From positions 62,001 through 126,000 of the forward strand of contig NZ_QOLA01000006.1 of the NCBI RefSeq assembly GCF_003324565.1: a DNA stretch of 64,000 bases. The letters are read 5' to 3'. A model generated the notes under the pieces. That model had not been told where the DNA came from. It saw only the letters and a program-made list of their open reading frames with translations, and searched no databases. Origin of the DNA: Streptomyces sp. SDr-06 (GTDB lineage Bacteria; Actinomycetota; Actinomycetes; Streptomycetales; Streptomycetaceae). This document shows positions 8,227-17,801 of the stretch, piece after piece (within the stretch, counting starts at the first letter, position 1; each line of letters begins with the position of its first letter). The translations under genes were made by a program, and so were the position numbers.

Positions 8227-9594
8227 CTACAGAAGCTGGTCGGGCTCGGGCAGTTGAACCGGGAGACCGGCATCCTGGTTCCGCTCCGGTGGGGGTGTGC
8301 GGCTGTGCAGGACATCGTTGACGTGTGCGGTGTCGAGGGCGTTTTCCCACCGGGCGACGACGAGGGTGGCGACGCTGTTGCCGGCGAGGTTGGTCAGGGC
8401 GCGGCACTCGGACATGAACTTGTCGATGCCGAAGATGAGCATGATGCCGGCGGCTGGGACGGTGCCCACGGTGGAGAGTGTGGCGGCCAGGGCGATGAAG
8501 CCGGCGCCCGTGACGCCGCCGGATCCCTTCGAGGTGAGGATCATGACGGCCAGCAGGCCGAGTTGCTGGCCGATGCTCAGGGGTGTGTCGGTCGCCTGGG
8601 CGATGTAGACGGCGGCCAGTGAGAGGTAGATGGAGCTGCCGTCGAGGTTGAATGAGTAGCCGGTGGGGATGGTCAGGCCGACGATGTCGCGGCGTATGCC
8701 GAGTCCTTCGAGCTTCATCATCAGCCGGGGCAGGGCACTTTCGGAGGAGGAGGTGCCCAGGACGAGGATGAACTCCTCCCGCAGGTAGCGCAGGAGCCGG
8801 AAGATGTTGACCTGAAGAGCAGCGGTGACGGCTCCGAGGACGACGATGACGAAGAACACGGATGTGCCGTAGGTCAGCGCGATGAGTCTGCCGAGGCTGG
8901 TGAGGGTGGAGATGCCGTACTTGCCGATGGTGAAGGCCATGGCGCCGAACGCGCCCACCGGAGCGGCCAGCATGACGTAGTGCAGGATCTTGAAGACAAC
9001 TGTGGTGAGCCGGTGGACGCCGTCGACGAGCGGCTCGCCGATGGGTCCCACGGCCTTCAGCGCGATGCCGAACAGCACGGAGAAAAAGATGACCTGGAGG
9101 ATGTTGCCTGCGGCGAAGGCGCCGACGGCGCTGGGAGGCACGAGGTCGGTCAGGAAGTGCCACCAGCCCTGGTTCTCCCCTTCCTTCACGTACTGCCCGG
9201 CGTCTCCCGTGAGGTGGAGGTCCTCGGGGTGGGCGTGCACACCGACGCCGGGCTGGAAGACGTTGACGGCAATCAGGCCCACGAGCAGCGCGGCGAGGGT
9301 GCCCGCCTGGAAGTAGAGCAGGGATTTGAGCCCTACCCGGCCCACGCGGCCGAGGCTGTCGACGCTCCCGATGCCTCCCACAATGGTGAGGAAGACGATC
9401 GGAGTGATGAGCATCTTGATCGCTGCGATGAAGGTGGTGCCGACGGGTTCCATCGCGGTGCCGACCGAGGGCCAGAGCCAGCCGGTGAGGATGCCGGTGA
9501 CGATGGCGGTCAGGACCCAGAAGTAGAACTGCCGGTACCAGGGCCGTCTGGCGGTTTCAGCCGGGGCGGGGGCTTGTGGCACGGGTGCTGCCAT
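8227..9594 (-). CDS. dctA: C4-dicarboxylate:cation symporter DctA
   Basis: A 455-residue inner-membrane carrier of the dicarboxylate/amino-acid:cation symporter family. Signature blocks appear in order: MLITPIVFLTIVGGIG, GAFASGN-like GAFAAGNILQVIFFSVLFG, PVGAFGAMAFTIGKYG, the serine-rich loop LVLGTSSSESALPR, PTGYSFNLDGSSIYL and the substrate-site stretch SKGSGGVTGAGFI. These closely follow enterobacterial DctA, so uptake of malate, succinate, fumarate or tartrate with protons is expected. ATG 9594 is preceded by GAGGAG about 7 nt upstream; longer frames upstream are not membrane-like. It lies 166 bp downstream of the tartrate/malate dehydrogenase on the same strand, which suggests a single catabolic unit. 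Confidence 0.95.
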   Translation of the reverse strand: MAAPVPQAPAPAETARRPWYRQFYFWVLTAIVTGILTGWLWPSVGTAMEPVGTTFIAAIKMLITPIVFLTIVGGIGSVDSLGRVGRVGLKSLLYFQAGTLAALLVGLIAVNVFQPGVGVHAHPEDLHLTGDAGQYVKEGENQGWWHFLTDLVPPSAVGAFAAGNILQVIFFSVLFGIALKAVGPIGEPLVDGVHRLTTVVFKILHYVMLAAPVGAFGAMAFTIGKYGISTLTSLGRLIALTYGTSVFFVIVVLGAVTAALQVNIFRLLRYLREEFILVLGTSSSESALPRLMMKLEGLGIRRDIVGLTIPTGYSFNLDGSSIYLSLAAVYIAQATDTPLSIGQQLGLLAVMILTSKGSGGVTGAGFIALAATLSTVGTVPAAGIMLIFGIDKFMSECRALTNLAGNSVATLVVARWENALDTAHVNDVLHSRTPPPERNQDAGLPVQLPEPDQLL

Positions 9595-9760
9595 GGCGTT
9601 TCTCCTCGTTGCGGAACGGGCGCAGCAGGTCGCGAAACGGGCCTCCCGGAGGGAGTACCGGTGGGGGGGACGCGGCTCGGAGGAAGGGGAGGCGCGGAGT
9701 GCCGGCTTGGCTGTGAGCGGCGTCGTCCATGGCGCTCGCCACCAGCACGCGGCGGATGGT

Positions 9761-10819
<1,059 letters not shown>

Positions 10820-10872
10820 GCCGTCGATTCCAGCAATGGGCACCGCGGCGCGTCCAAGACGCAAACCGGATG

Positions 10873-10893
10873 TGCCTTATAGGCACCGCCTAT
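10873..10893. promoter_or_regulatory. Two overlapping LysR-type boxes upstream of the dehydrogenase
   Basis: TGCCTTATAGGCA (10873-10885) and ATAGGCACCGCCTAT (10879-10893) are both perfect inverted repeats fitting T-N11-A. They share an AGGCA half-site. They lie 54-74 bp upstream of the dehydrogenase ATG and overlap the 3' end of the LysR gene, an ideal place for activation of the dehydrogenase-dctA unit. Confidence 0.75.
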
Positions 10894-11777
10894 GTGTTGG
10901 CGGTAGGAGACGTTGCGTTCGTCCAGAACGCTGCCGCGGCCGGGGAGAGGGCACCGCTCCGGCTGACGAGACAGATCTGCAGCGCGGTCGCGGGCTCGAT
11001 GTCCAACACATCGGCCCCCGTCCGTCGGGCGATGCCCCGCCAGGACTCGGTCACGACGGCGAGCCCCACCCCGGCCAGCACCAGCGGGAGCAGCGCCACC
11101 CGGTGCTCGGTCTCGACCGCCACGGTGAAGTCGATGCCTCGGTCCCGCAGGGCGTCGACGTACGCCCGCATCCCCGTCCCCGGCTGCCCCACGATCAGCC
11201 GCTGGCCCGCCAACTCCTCGCAGTTCACTGCCTTCCGGCCCGCGAAGGGCCCGGTCGGCGGGACGATCAGCACGAATCGCTGCTCGCCCAGCACGTGCGA
11301 ACGGACCTCCTTGTCCGCCACGCTGCCGACCGACGCCAGCAGGCCCAGCTCCACCGCTCCCGTCCGCACGGCGGCGATGACATCGCGGGCTGTGAAGGCC
11401 GCTGCGACCGCCACCGCCACGCCCGGGTACCGCTCGGTGTAGGAACGGATCAGGGTCGTCAGCGGTTCGACCGCCTGGGACGGCATCGCCGCGATGTCCA
11501 ACCGTCCCGAGCGCAGCTCGCGCACGGATGCCACCGTGGCGCGGGCTGTCTCCAGGCTTCGCACGGCCTCGCGGGCCGGGTCGATCAACGCCTCGCCCGC
11601 CTCCGTCAGCACGACCCGACGCCCGATCCGGTGGAACAACTCCGCGCCCAGGTCACGTTCGAGAGCCCGGACGGCCTGGGACAGAGAGGGCTGCGACACG
11701 TAGAGCGCCGAGGCAGCCCGGTTGAACCCGCCACGGTCCACGACAGCCAGGAAGTACTCCAACTGCCGGACGTCCAC
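10890..11777 (-). CDS. LysR-family regulator of the dicarboxylate operon
   Basis: A 295-residue LysR protein: HTH VRQLEYFLAVVDRGGFNRAA with SQPSLSQAVRALERDLG, then a LysR substrate-binding domain ending LVSRSGALSPAA. GTG 11777 is preceded by GGAGGAG with 6-nt spacing; the frame continues upstream but only with non-coding-like composition. It is encoded just upstream of, and co-directional with, the tartrate/D-malate dehydrogenase and dctA. The overlapping boxes at 10873-10893 make it the probable activator of both in response to a C4 acid. The co-directional rather than divergent layout is less usual for LysR. Confidence 0.92.
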   Translation of the reverse strand: MDVRQLEYFLAVVDRGGFNRAASALYVSQPSLSQAVRALERDLGAELFHRIGRRVVLTEAGEALIDPAREAVRSLETARATVASVRELRSGRLDIAAMPSQAVEPLTTLIRSYTERYPGVAVAVAAAFTARDVIAAVRTGAVELGLLASVGSVADKEVRSHVLGEQRFVLIVPPTGPFAGRKAVNCEELAGQRLIVGQPGTGMRAYVDALRDRGIDFTVAVETEHRVALLPLVLAGVGLAVVTESWRGIARRTGADVLDIEPATALQICLVSRSGALSPAAAAFWTNATSPTANT

Positions 11778-12168
11778 GCCTCTCCTCCGCTCCCCGCCCT
11801 GCAACTCCCCGGTCCCCCGGCGCGTCCGCAGCATCTCACGCCGGGAGTCCCCGGAGTCAGCCGTACTACCGGGGCCGCGCGAGCGCCACTTCGATAGCGC
11901 GCCGAACCGTTCACTGTGGTTATGGGGGGGGCCGATCAGCACCCGCTCGACGAAGTCGAACGGCTCGGAATTGGACGCCAAGCCCTCAGCCTGTCCGGTG
12001 CCAAGGCCACCACCCCCACTCCGCCACGAGGCTGGTGACCGCCAACTCACCATGCAGGAAGCATTGCCAGAAGGCCCGGGGGTTGGCCGTGTTGGGCGCG
12101 GGCGATCGCGTGCCGGAGCGGTCCGCGCTCGGAAGCGACGGACCGCTCACCACCAACCGGAGCCGGTG
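11778..12168. other. Intergenic, no gene recognised
   Basis: Promoter region of the LysR gene and 3' flank of the DUF4157 gene. Only shadow frames are present. Confidence 0.5.
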
Positions 12169-14034
12169 TCACGCCTGGACGATCTCGTCCGCTCCGAACC
12201 GCAGTGCGCAGTCCCAGGTCTCCGCGTCGCTGAACAGGAGCTGCACGAGCTGGATGGACCACTTCCAGTCGCAGTTCTTCACGCCGAACAGCGCGCCCAG
12301 AGCGTCCCGCAGGGGCATTCCGATGTAACGGCGTTTCAGTCCGACCCGGGACGGGACCCGCACCGACGAGAGGTCCTCGGCCGTCACGTGGCGCTCGTCC
12401 ACCAGCCACTTCTCGATGAACGCCTGGTTCATCGGTTGGCCCTGCTCCTTCGCCGCGTCCACAATGGATTGGCGCAAGTTGTCGGCGGTGTCTCCCTGGC
12501 AGAGGCCGACCAGCCACTTGCTCAGCTCGGGGCGCAGCGCGAACGACGTGTCGTTCGTCTGGCCGGAACTCTGCTGCTTGCGCCACTGGTCAATCTTGCC
12601 CATGGCTTCGTACTGCTCGTCTCCGGTGAAGTCCCCGTGGTCGGGGCCGCCACCGAAGTTCTCCAGGTTGGCCGCCTGGGTACCGGACGTTCCACTGCTG
12701 CTGATCATGGTGGAATTCGACGTACCGTCCGCCCGGGGGAACATGGCCGCCATGGTGTAGATGAGACCGTTCAGGTCGTCGGGCGAGGACAGATCGAGGT
12801 CCATCTGCCGGGCTGTCCGGATGACGTCGTAGTAGTACAGGTGCGCGCCGGACTTCTTGATCGCCTCCTTGACGTTCTCGCTGAGCAGCACGCTCTCCAC
12901 TGAGTTCTCCACGACATCGACCCCACCGAGCTCGCCCAGCAGGTCTGTGTGGTTCTCGCCGACGTTTCCGAGCCCGACCTGGCCTGTGACGTGCTCGCTC
13001 TTCAGCTCGTTGAGGACCTTCCAGGCCTGCGTGAGCGCACCCTTCTCGACGTCCAGGTTGTGGATCACCAGAGAGTCGAGCCTGCCGCCGAACAGCGCGG
13101 CGACGCGTTGCAGCCGGCCACGCAGTTCGGCCTCCTGCTCTCCCGAGCGGACGTCGAACTTGTAGAGGATCTCGTAGTCCTCACGGGGCCGGGCTCGGAG
13201 GACCTCGGCGACGGTGTCGATGTTCCGGTAGCTCTCCGCCGTGTCGAAGCGCCGGTACCCGGCTTCGACGGCGGAGGCCAGCTGCTCCTTGCTGCGTCCG
13301 TCGACTCCGAAAACGAGCCAAGGCTTGGCGACTTCGCCTTCGGTTCCCTCGGCCGGCATCCGCGCCACCACGGGCGAACCGTGCTGAGCCCGCGCTCCGT
13401 CGGACGCCATGGCGCGCTGAACTGGCGCCTCTCCGGACATGGCCCGCCGCGCGTTGGCTTCGGCCTCGCGCTCGAACCGGTCCGCTGGGTCCGAGACGCT
13501 CAGTCCGTCCCCACGATCGGTACCGGAGACCGGCCCCTGGCGTTGCTGGATCACATGCGTCAACTCATGTGCGAGCGTGTGCTGGTCGGCTCCGCCGTCG
13601 CCGATGACGACGTGGTCGCCGCTCGTGTAAGCGCGGGCGCCGACCTCGGCCGCGGATGCCTTGGCGTCGGAATCGTCGTGGATGCGCACAGTGGAGAAGT
13701 CGGCGCCGAGCCGGGCCTCCATGTCTGTGCGGGTGGCGTCGTCGAGCGGACGTCCGGGTGCGCGCAGCACGTCGGGTACGGCGGACCGCTGCACGGTCTC
13801 GGGTGCCGAAGGGCCGCTGTGTCGGTGGGCGCCGCAGCCCGCGGTGTGTTGATGCTGATCCTGGGTCCAGGCGTGTCCCGACTGGCGGAGCATCTGGAGG
13901 ACGGCCGCGTTGCCCGCGGCACTCTGAAGGCCCAGAAGGCCGGCCGACGCTCCGTCTCCCCGGGCTCGGTTCCTGACAGCATCCCGGCGGGGCTTCTTGC
14001 TCGTGGAGGCCTCGGCCTTTTCGTTGGCGTACAT
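12169..14034 (-). CDS. DUF4157 protein fused to an aldo/keto-reductase-like domain
   Basis: A 621-residue, probably cytosolic protein with no signal peptide or membrane segment. Order: a low-complexity N-terminus with a His-rich stretch near 60-72; a DUF4157 domain (about 92-168) with ADFSTVRIHDD, YTSGDHVVIG and the HELTH zinc-metallopeptidase-like motif at about 156-160; then from about 237 an aldo/keto-reductase-like domain with YRRFDTAESY. Candidate AKR tetrad residues are Asp264, Tyr269, Lys292 (ILYKFD) and His325 (VIHNLD). The last ~200 residues match nothing I recognise. DUF4157 is known from cargo and accessory proteins of contractile injection systems and polymorphic toxins; the AKR partner is unusual. 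ATG 14034 follows AGAGGA. It stands alone, with no injection-system genes in this window. Confidence 0.85.
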   Translation of the reverse strand: MYANEKAEASTSKKPRRDAVRNRARGDGASAGLLGLQSAAGNAAVLQMLRQSGHAWTQDQHQHTAGCGAHRHSGPSAPETVQRSAVPDVLRAPGRPLDDATRTDMEARLGADFSTVRIHDDSDAKASAAEVGARAYTSGDHVVIGDGGADQHTLAHELTHVIQQRQGPVSGTDRGDGLSVSDPADRFEREAEANARRAMSGEAPVQRAMASDGARAQHGSPVVARMPAEGTEGEVAKPWLVFGVDGRSKEQLASAVEAGYRRFDTAESYRNIDTVAEVLRARPREDYEILYKFDVRSGEQEAELRGRLQRVAALFGGRLDSLVIHNLDVEKGALTQAWKVLNELKSEHVTGQVGLGNVGENHTDLLGELGGVDVVENSVESVLLSENVKEAIKKSGAHLYYYDVIRTARQMDLDLSSPDDLNGLIYTMAAMFPRADGTSNSTMISSSGTSGTQAANLENFGGGPDHGDFTGDEQYEAMGKIDQWRKQQSSGQTNDTSFALRPELSKWLVGLCQGDTADNLRQSIVDAAKEQGQPMNQAFIEKWLVDERHVTAEDLSSVRVPSRVGLKRRYIGMPLRDALGALFGVKNCDWKWSIQLVQLLFSDAETWDCALRFGADEIVQA

Positions 14035-14747
14035 CAAGTCCTCTCAGCTTGCTGCGGACCGTGCGGCGGGTGGCATGGAGCACTGTCCCGGACTGCGCCG
14101 GTTGCGCCGCGGTTGGCGGCGATTCCGAGTCGGCCCCTTCAGCAGTGGCTCCTGTTTCCGCAGCAGTTGACGGGCGTCAGGGCTTCCACCCTATAGGTGT
14201 CTTTTTGAATCCGCAGAACAGGGGCGGGAGTTACGGCCCCCGACACGGTGCAATCCGGCCCTGGGCGGTAGCGCAAGACCGGCACACCGCATCGTCCGGG
14301 GGCGCTCAACGGAGCCGACGGCTTGGGCCCACCGCATGATCACGACGACGGACGCGCCCCGGAAATGAGTGGACGAGATCGGCTTGATCCGGGGGTTTGC
14401 CCCCGATGGTGAAACACCCCCCTCAGCCCCGTGTCCCCTGCCGTCGGCTTCAGTGCCTGCTACAAGGAGGGTTGCCCCCGTCTTGCGACTGATGCGGCGG
14501 CCGCCAGGCGCGCAGAGCCCTTTGCGATTCCCTCGCCCTCGTCACCCATGTTCGTCATTCGCCGACGAGAGAGCTGAGCCCCACCCGCTGTCGGCGACAG
14601 GCCTTTACAGCCACCGCTGTTCTCGAGCCCGGCGCAGATCTTGAGGAGTGGGCGGGGAAAGACATGGCGCGGGATGTGGGGGGCGTCCCTTCTCGCCCTG
14701 TCGAGGCATCTATTCGGCGAATCCGGCCAAGTGGCCGGCGCGGACCG
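14035..14747. other. Long intergenic region
   Basis: A 710-bp region upstream of the DUF4157 gene with no convincing gene on either strand. A small CGGGGG-TTTG-CCCCCG hairpin lies at 14390-14405; nothing else stands out. Confidence 0.55.
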
Positions 14748-15487
14748 TCATTCGGCATCCCGATGCTCGCCGCGCAGGTACTCAGAGCGGGACTGGAGGA
14801 TGTCCAGAGCCTCGTGGATCGAGCAGCCGAGGCGGTCGCAGAACAGCTGGATGGCTTTGACGTTCATGCCGTCGACGATCGCTTTGTCTGCGAAGGTGAG
14901 TGGTCCGGCTGTCCAGGGGGCGCACGCAGGGTCTCCGCCTGGCCAGTCGGCGTCGGTCAGGGTGGCGAGCAGACGGCCGTCCGAGAGCGCCACCGCCACG
15001 TCCGTGCCGCGGGCCGCCAGCTCGGTGAAGGCAGCGGGTGCGGTTTGGTCCAGTACGAAGACGAAGTGCTGAGCCATACGCTGCCGCCACTCATCGACCT
15101 CGCCGTCGCTGTCCAGGCGGAAGTTGGAGTTCCAGGCTGCTTGGGCGAGGACCGATACGAACGTCCCGAGGAAGTCCGACTTCAGCAGGCCGTCCGCGTG
15201 CTCGATCAGAATCGCGAGGTCCTGGCTCCCTTGGCCGGGACCGTGCCAGTCGTGGAGGCACTCCACGAGCGCGTCCCAGTTGTGCCGAAGTAGCCGAGGA
15301 ACGACAGCTCCCGGGCGAAGGTGCGGAAGACGGCCGCCGGATCCCGCATTTCCCGAGCGTCCAGCCGCAGGACCAGACCGTTTCGCTGCACAAGCGCGGC
15401 CGTTTCCGACGCCAGCCATGGGTCGGTTGGGGAGGTGAACACGACCCATGGGGAGCGGCGTTGCGTCAGGGTGGGTCGGGTCGTCAT
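14748..15487 (-). pseudogene. Barstar-like gene with a one-base frameshift
   Basis: The N-terminal part (ATG 15487 downward: TTRPTLTQRRSPWVVF, RDPAAVFRTFARELSFLGYFG) and the C-terminal part (HNWDALVECLHDW onward) together make a barstar-family protein. The hallmark YFG-HNWDALxECLxDW is split between two frames. Adding one base at about 15282-15286 would restore it, giving about 246 residues. The C-terminus, VKAIQLFCDRLGCSIHEALD, resembles the helix found in small L7/L12-like actinobacterial proteins. Barstar-type proteins inhibit barnase-like RNases. No nuclease gene is adjacent. It could be a true pseudogene or a sequencing indel. Confidence 0.8.
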
Positions 15488-15626
15488 GGGTGGAACTCTC
15501 GCATGGCATTCGCTCAGAGCCCGAGCGCTCGCCGAATTCTGCCGACCGGCCGTCGATCCGGCCCGCGCCCCTCTCAGCCGGGTGCTCCGAGGATCGCGAC
15601 TGCCGCGGAAGGTGGAGCGTGGACCT

Positions 15627-15734
15627 TCAGAACAACTCCTGGGCCAGTTCAGGTAGTTCGGCGGAATCGGTGCGAATGACGTCCCGGAGCCAGCACCGTC
15701 CCAGGTCTCGCGACGCCTCCTCACGCGCCGCCAT
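15627..15734 (-). CDS. Short ORF (35 aa) with strong ribosome-binding site
   Basis: ATG 15734 is preceded by AAGGAGA at about 6-nt spacing, one of the best Shine-Dalgarno matches in the window. It encodes MAAREEASRDLG, then a helical acidic C-terminus ending PELAQELF. An in-frame TAG 18 nt upstream shows the ATG is the true limit. The upstream frame ending in that TAG (LFTWLRVASSIEPHSIHNV) is also faintly protein-like. It lies 139 bp upstream of, and co-directional with, the broken barstar-like gene, so it may belong to the same unit. Function unknown; it could be a remnant of a longer gene. Confidence 0.5.
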   Translation of the reverse strand: MAAREEASRDLGRCWLRDVIRTDSAELPELAQELF

Positions 15735-16227
15735 GAAACATCTCCTTGTGGCCTACCTCGGCGTGACCCGCACGTTGTGGATCGAGTGGGGCTCGATCGA
15801 CGATGCGACGCGCAACCATGTGAACAACATGACATCCTTCACCGCTCCTGGCACGGCCTGCCTGACCTGGGCCGACGACACGAGCGACGCCCAGTACGGG
15901 CGTGGCGCGCGCCCTGGAAGCCCAGAGCCACGCTCAGGACGCCCAAGCCGACCCCTCCCCGTGGGGGAGCTTCCCCTGCACTGCTCTACCCCGGATCCAG
16001 GCGGCCAGGAAGGGGCGGGGTGGCCAGCCTGGCGCGCATCCTGGGCCGGGGAAGGTCGGCCGGGGCTGGGCTATGGGGCCTTCCGGCTCGGGGTCGGCGG
16101 GTGTGAGTGCTCGCGGCACGCGCGCCTGGGTCGCGGGGTATGCGCACGGTGGCAGTCTGACTACACAGCGTGCCGCGGCGTGGCGGCCGGTCTGCCCGCC
16201 CCCACCGTTGAGTCTGGGGGTGAAACG
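15735..16227. other. Intergenic, no gene recognised
   Basis: Only shadow frames with Arg/Gly/Pro-rich composition. The minus frame 15757-15900 may be a short remnant ending in TAG just before the 35-aa ORF. Confidence 0.45.
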
Positions 16228-16263
16228 CCGATATGCCCGCCGCTTCAGCGACGGGCATATCGG
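16228..16263 (-). terminator. Strong intrinsic terminator
   Basis: Perfect 12-bp arms CCGATATGCCCG / CGGGCATATCGG with an inner CGCT/AGCG pairing. It is 27 bp downstream of the transglycosylase stop. Confidence 0.85.
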
Positions 16264-16289
16264 ATGGTCTGGGTGAGTCAGCTGGTGGC

Positions 16290-16694
16290 TCAGTACCAGT
16301 GGTGGGCCTGCCAGAAGTTCCAGGCGCCGACCGGGCTGCCGTAGCGGGAGTTCATGTAGTCCAGGCCCCACTTGATCTGGGTGGCCGGGTTGGTCTTCCA
16401 GTCCGCGCCGGCGGACGCCATCTTCGACGCCGGCAGAGCCTGGACCAGACCGTACGCGCCAGAGGAGGCGTTCGTGGCGGTGTGGTTCCAGCCGCTCTCC
16501 TGGGAGACGATCTTGCTGAAGGCCGCGAACTGCGCCGGGTCCTTGATCATCTGCTGAGCGATCGCCTTGGCGTTCACCGGGGCCGCCTGGGCGGGAACCG
16601 TGGCGAACAGGGAACCGGCGGCGCCGACGGCGACGACGGCACCCGCGAGGGTCTTCTTGGAGGTGGCAATGCGGCGGATGACTGCGTTGGACAC
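16290..16694 (-). CDS. Secreted lytic transglycosylase (SLT domain)
   Basis: A 134-residue precursor: signal peptide (SNAVIRRIATSKKTLAGAVV, then hydrophobic to VPAQAAP) and one compact SLT/lysozyme-like domain. The catalytic Glu is in SKIVSQESGWN; the fold signatures YGLVQALPASKM and QIKWGLDYMNSRYG follow, with C-terminal WNFWQAHHWY. This form is common in Streptomyces, where it cleaves peptidoglycan glycan strands during wall remodelling. GTG 16694 has GGAAGG about 7 nt upstream; a longer in-frame start at 16754 would put 20 extra residues before the signal peptide. Monocistronic, with a strong terminator. Related genes are often under c-di-AMP riboswitches, but I could not find that motif in this leader. 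Confidence 0.93.
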   Translation of the reverse strand: MSNAVIRRIATSKKTLAGAVVAVGAAGSLFATVPAQAAPVNAKAIAQQMIKDPAQFAAFSKIVSQESGWNHTATNASSGAYGLVQALPASKMASAGADWKTNPATQIKWGLDYMNSRYGSPVGAWNFWQAHHWY

Positions 16695-17240
16695 GAAGAG
16701 GCCTTCCGAAGGGAACAAGGACGGTCGCGGCATGCCGGGGCATGCGTGAGCCACTCACACGGTGGGGAGGGGTTCGTCCGCGGCGGGTGGAGCACCCGTG
16801 CCGCCTGGCGACTCATCCAGTTCTACCGACCCCCGCACGGCCTGGCAATGCCCCACTTCTCCTAAGGGCCTTCGCAGCAGACAGACCGGCCGCCTCGCGC
16901 GCGGCCCCATATGCGCAGGGCCTGCCCAGGTGACGAGGCACTGCCCGGACTCCCCGATGGCCACTAGGCCCGCTCGTATGTGACGTAGGTCCTGTGGGCC
17001 GCCTCACGACCAATACGCCTGAATATCGCTCTTTGTAAGCATTTGACGCCTGTGGTGATGAGGGCAGCGGGCTCGAAGGACCCTCCAATCGAAGGAGGGC
17101 GCGCCGCCGGAGCGACCAATCCAGAGGCCCCGCCGACCACCCCAGCCCCAGCCCGAGGCCCACTTCCACCCGGACCGGTCCCCCACTGTGGGCGAAAAGC
17201 CGTGGGATGTAACCGGCCCGGCCATCAGAACCACACGGAA
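16695..17240. other. Leader/intergenic region of the transglycosylase gene
   Basis: A G-rich leader with small dyads: GGGTG-ctc-CACCC near 16784-16796 and CCCTCC/GGAGGG near 17083-17101. No gene and no recognisable riboswitch consensus. Confidence 0.45.
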
Positions 17241-17801
17241 CTACCCGGCAAGATCGGTAAGGACCCAGCGTCGGCGGCCACCGTCCTCCTGGTCGGTGTC
17301 CGTGCCACAGGAGAGGACCCCCAGGGTGGATACCTCGCGGAGCAGGCCCTCGTCCTCGGGCGCCTGACCCTGTTGGTGGGAGAGGATGAGAATGAGGGCT
17401 TGGTGGTCCTGGTCGGCCAAGTGCAGGCTGATTCTGCGGCCACCGTCAGTGAGCGCTGCCCGGGTCAGCAGGGCCGTCATCGCGGCGAGGTCCGCTTCTC
17501 GCTCGCTGTCCAGCCGATAGCCCCACTCGGCGAGCTTCCCGAAGACATGCCGACCTGCCTTGGCGGGAGACCAGGGAGCGTTCTCCAGTCCCCAGCTCGC
17601 CGCACGTCGATTCGCGATTCTGGCCGCAAGCCGCGGCCGCACCAGAACGGAGCCGGGCGTGGCGACTCCGGGGCGTGGTTGCTCGGCGGGCTTCTTGGGA
17701 GGAGTCGGCGTCCTCGGTGGATGGTCCGGGCGGTGCCCCTCCTCGGCGTCGGCTTCCTGCGGCGGCGGTACTGCCACAACAGCCTCCCCATGAGCGGGCA
17801 T
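17241..17801 (-). CDS. Conserved actinobacterial protein, histidine-kinase-like ATPase relative
   Basis: A 186-residue soluble protein. The first ~60 residues are Pro/Glu-rich and probably disordered. The folded part starts near RLAARIANRRAASWGLENAP and continues AKAGRHVFGKLAEWGYRLD, TDGGRRISLHLADQD, LILSHQ and LGVLSCGTDTD-EDGGRRRWV. This follows the layout of a Streptomyces family related to RsbW/HATPase_c anti-sigma-type proteins (GRHVxxKLxEWGY, ADGGxRxSxHL, SCGTDTDxxGRRRW), usually annotated hypothetical. The canonical ATP-lid glycines are weak, so kinase or ATPase activity is uncertain. ATG 17801. Stands alone. Confidence 0.7.
   Translation of the reverse strand: MPAHGEAVVAVPPPQEADAEEGHRPDHPPRTPTPPKKPAEQPRPGVATPGSVLVRPRLAARIANRRAASWGLENAPWSPAKAGRHVFGKLAEWGYRLDSEREADLAAMTALLTRAALTDGGRRISLHLADQDHQALILILSHQQGQAPEDEGLLREVSTLGVLSCGTDTDQEDGGRRRWVLTDLAG

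Noticed and set aside
12169..14034. Nearby contractile-injection-system gene cluster
   Set aside because: DUF4157 suggested one, but no sheath, tube, baseplate or AAA genes occur in this window.
16695..17040. c-di-AMP (ydaO-type) riboswitch in front of the lytic transglycosylase
   Set aside because: Family context suggested it, but the leader has no recognisable conserved core of that riboswitch, only short GC dyads. A covariance-model (Infernal) search would decide.
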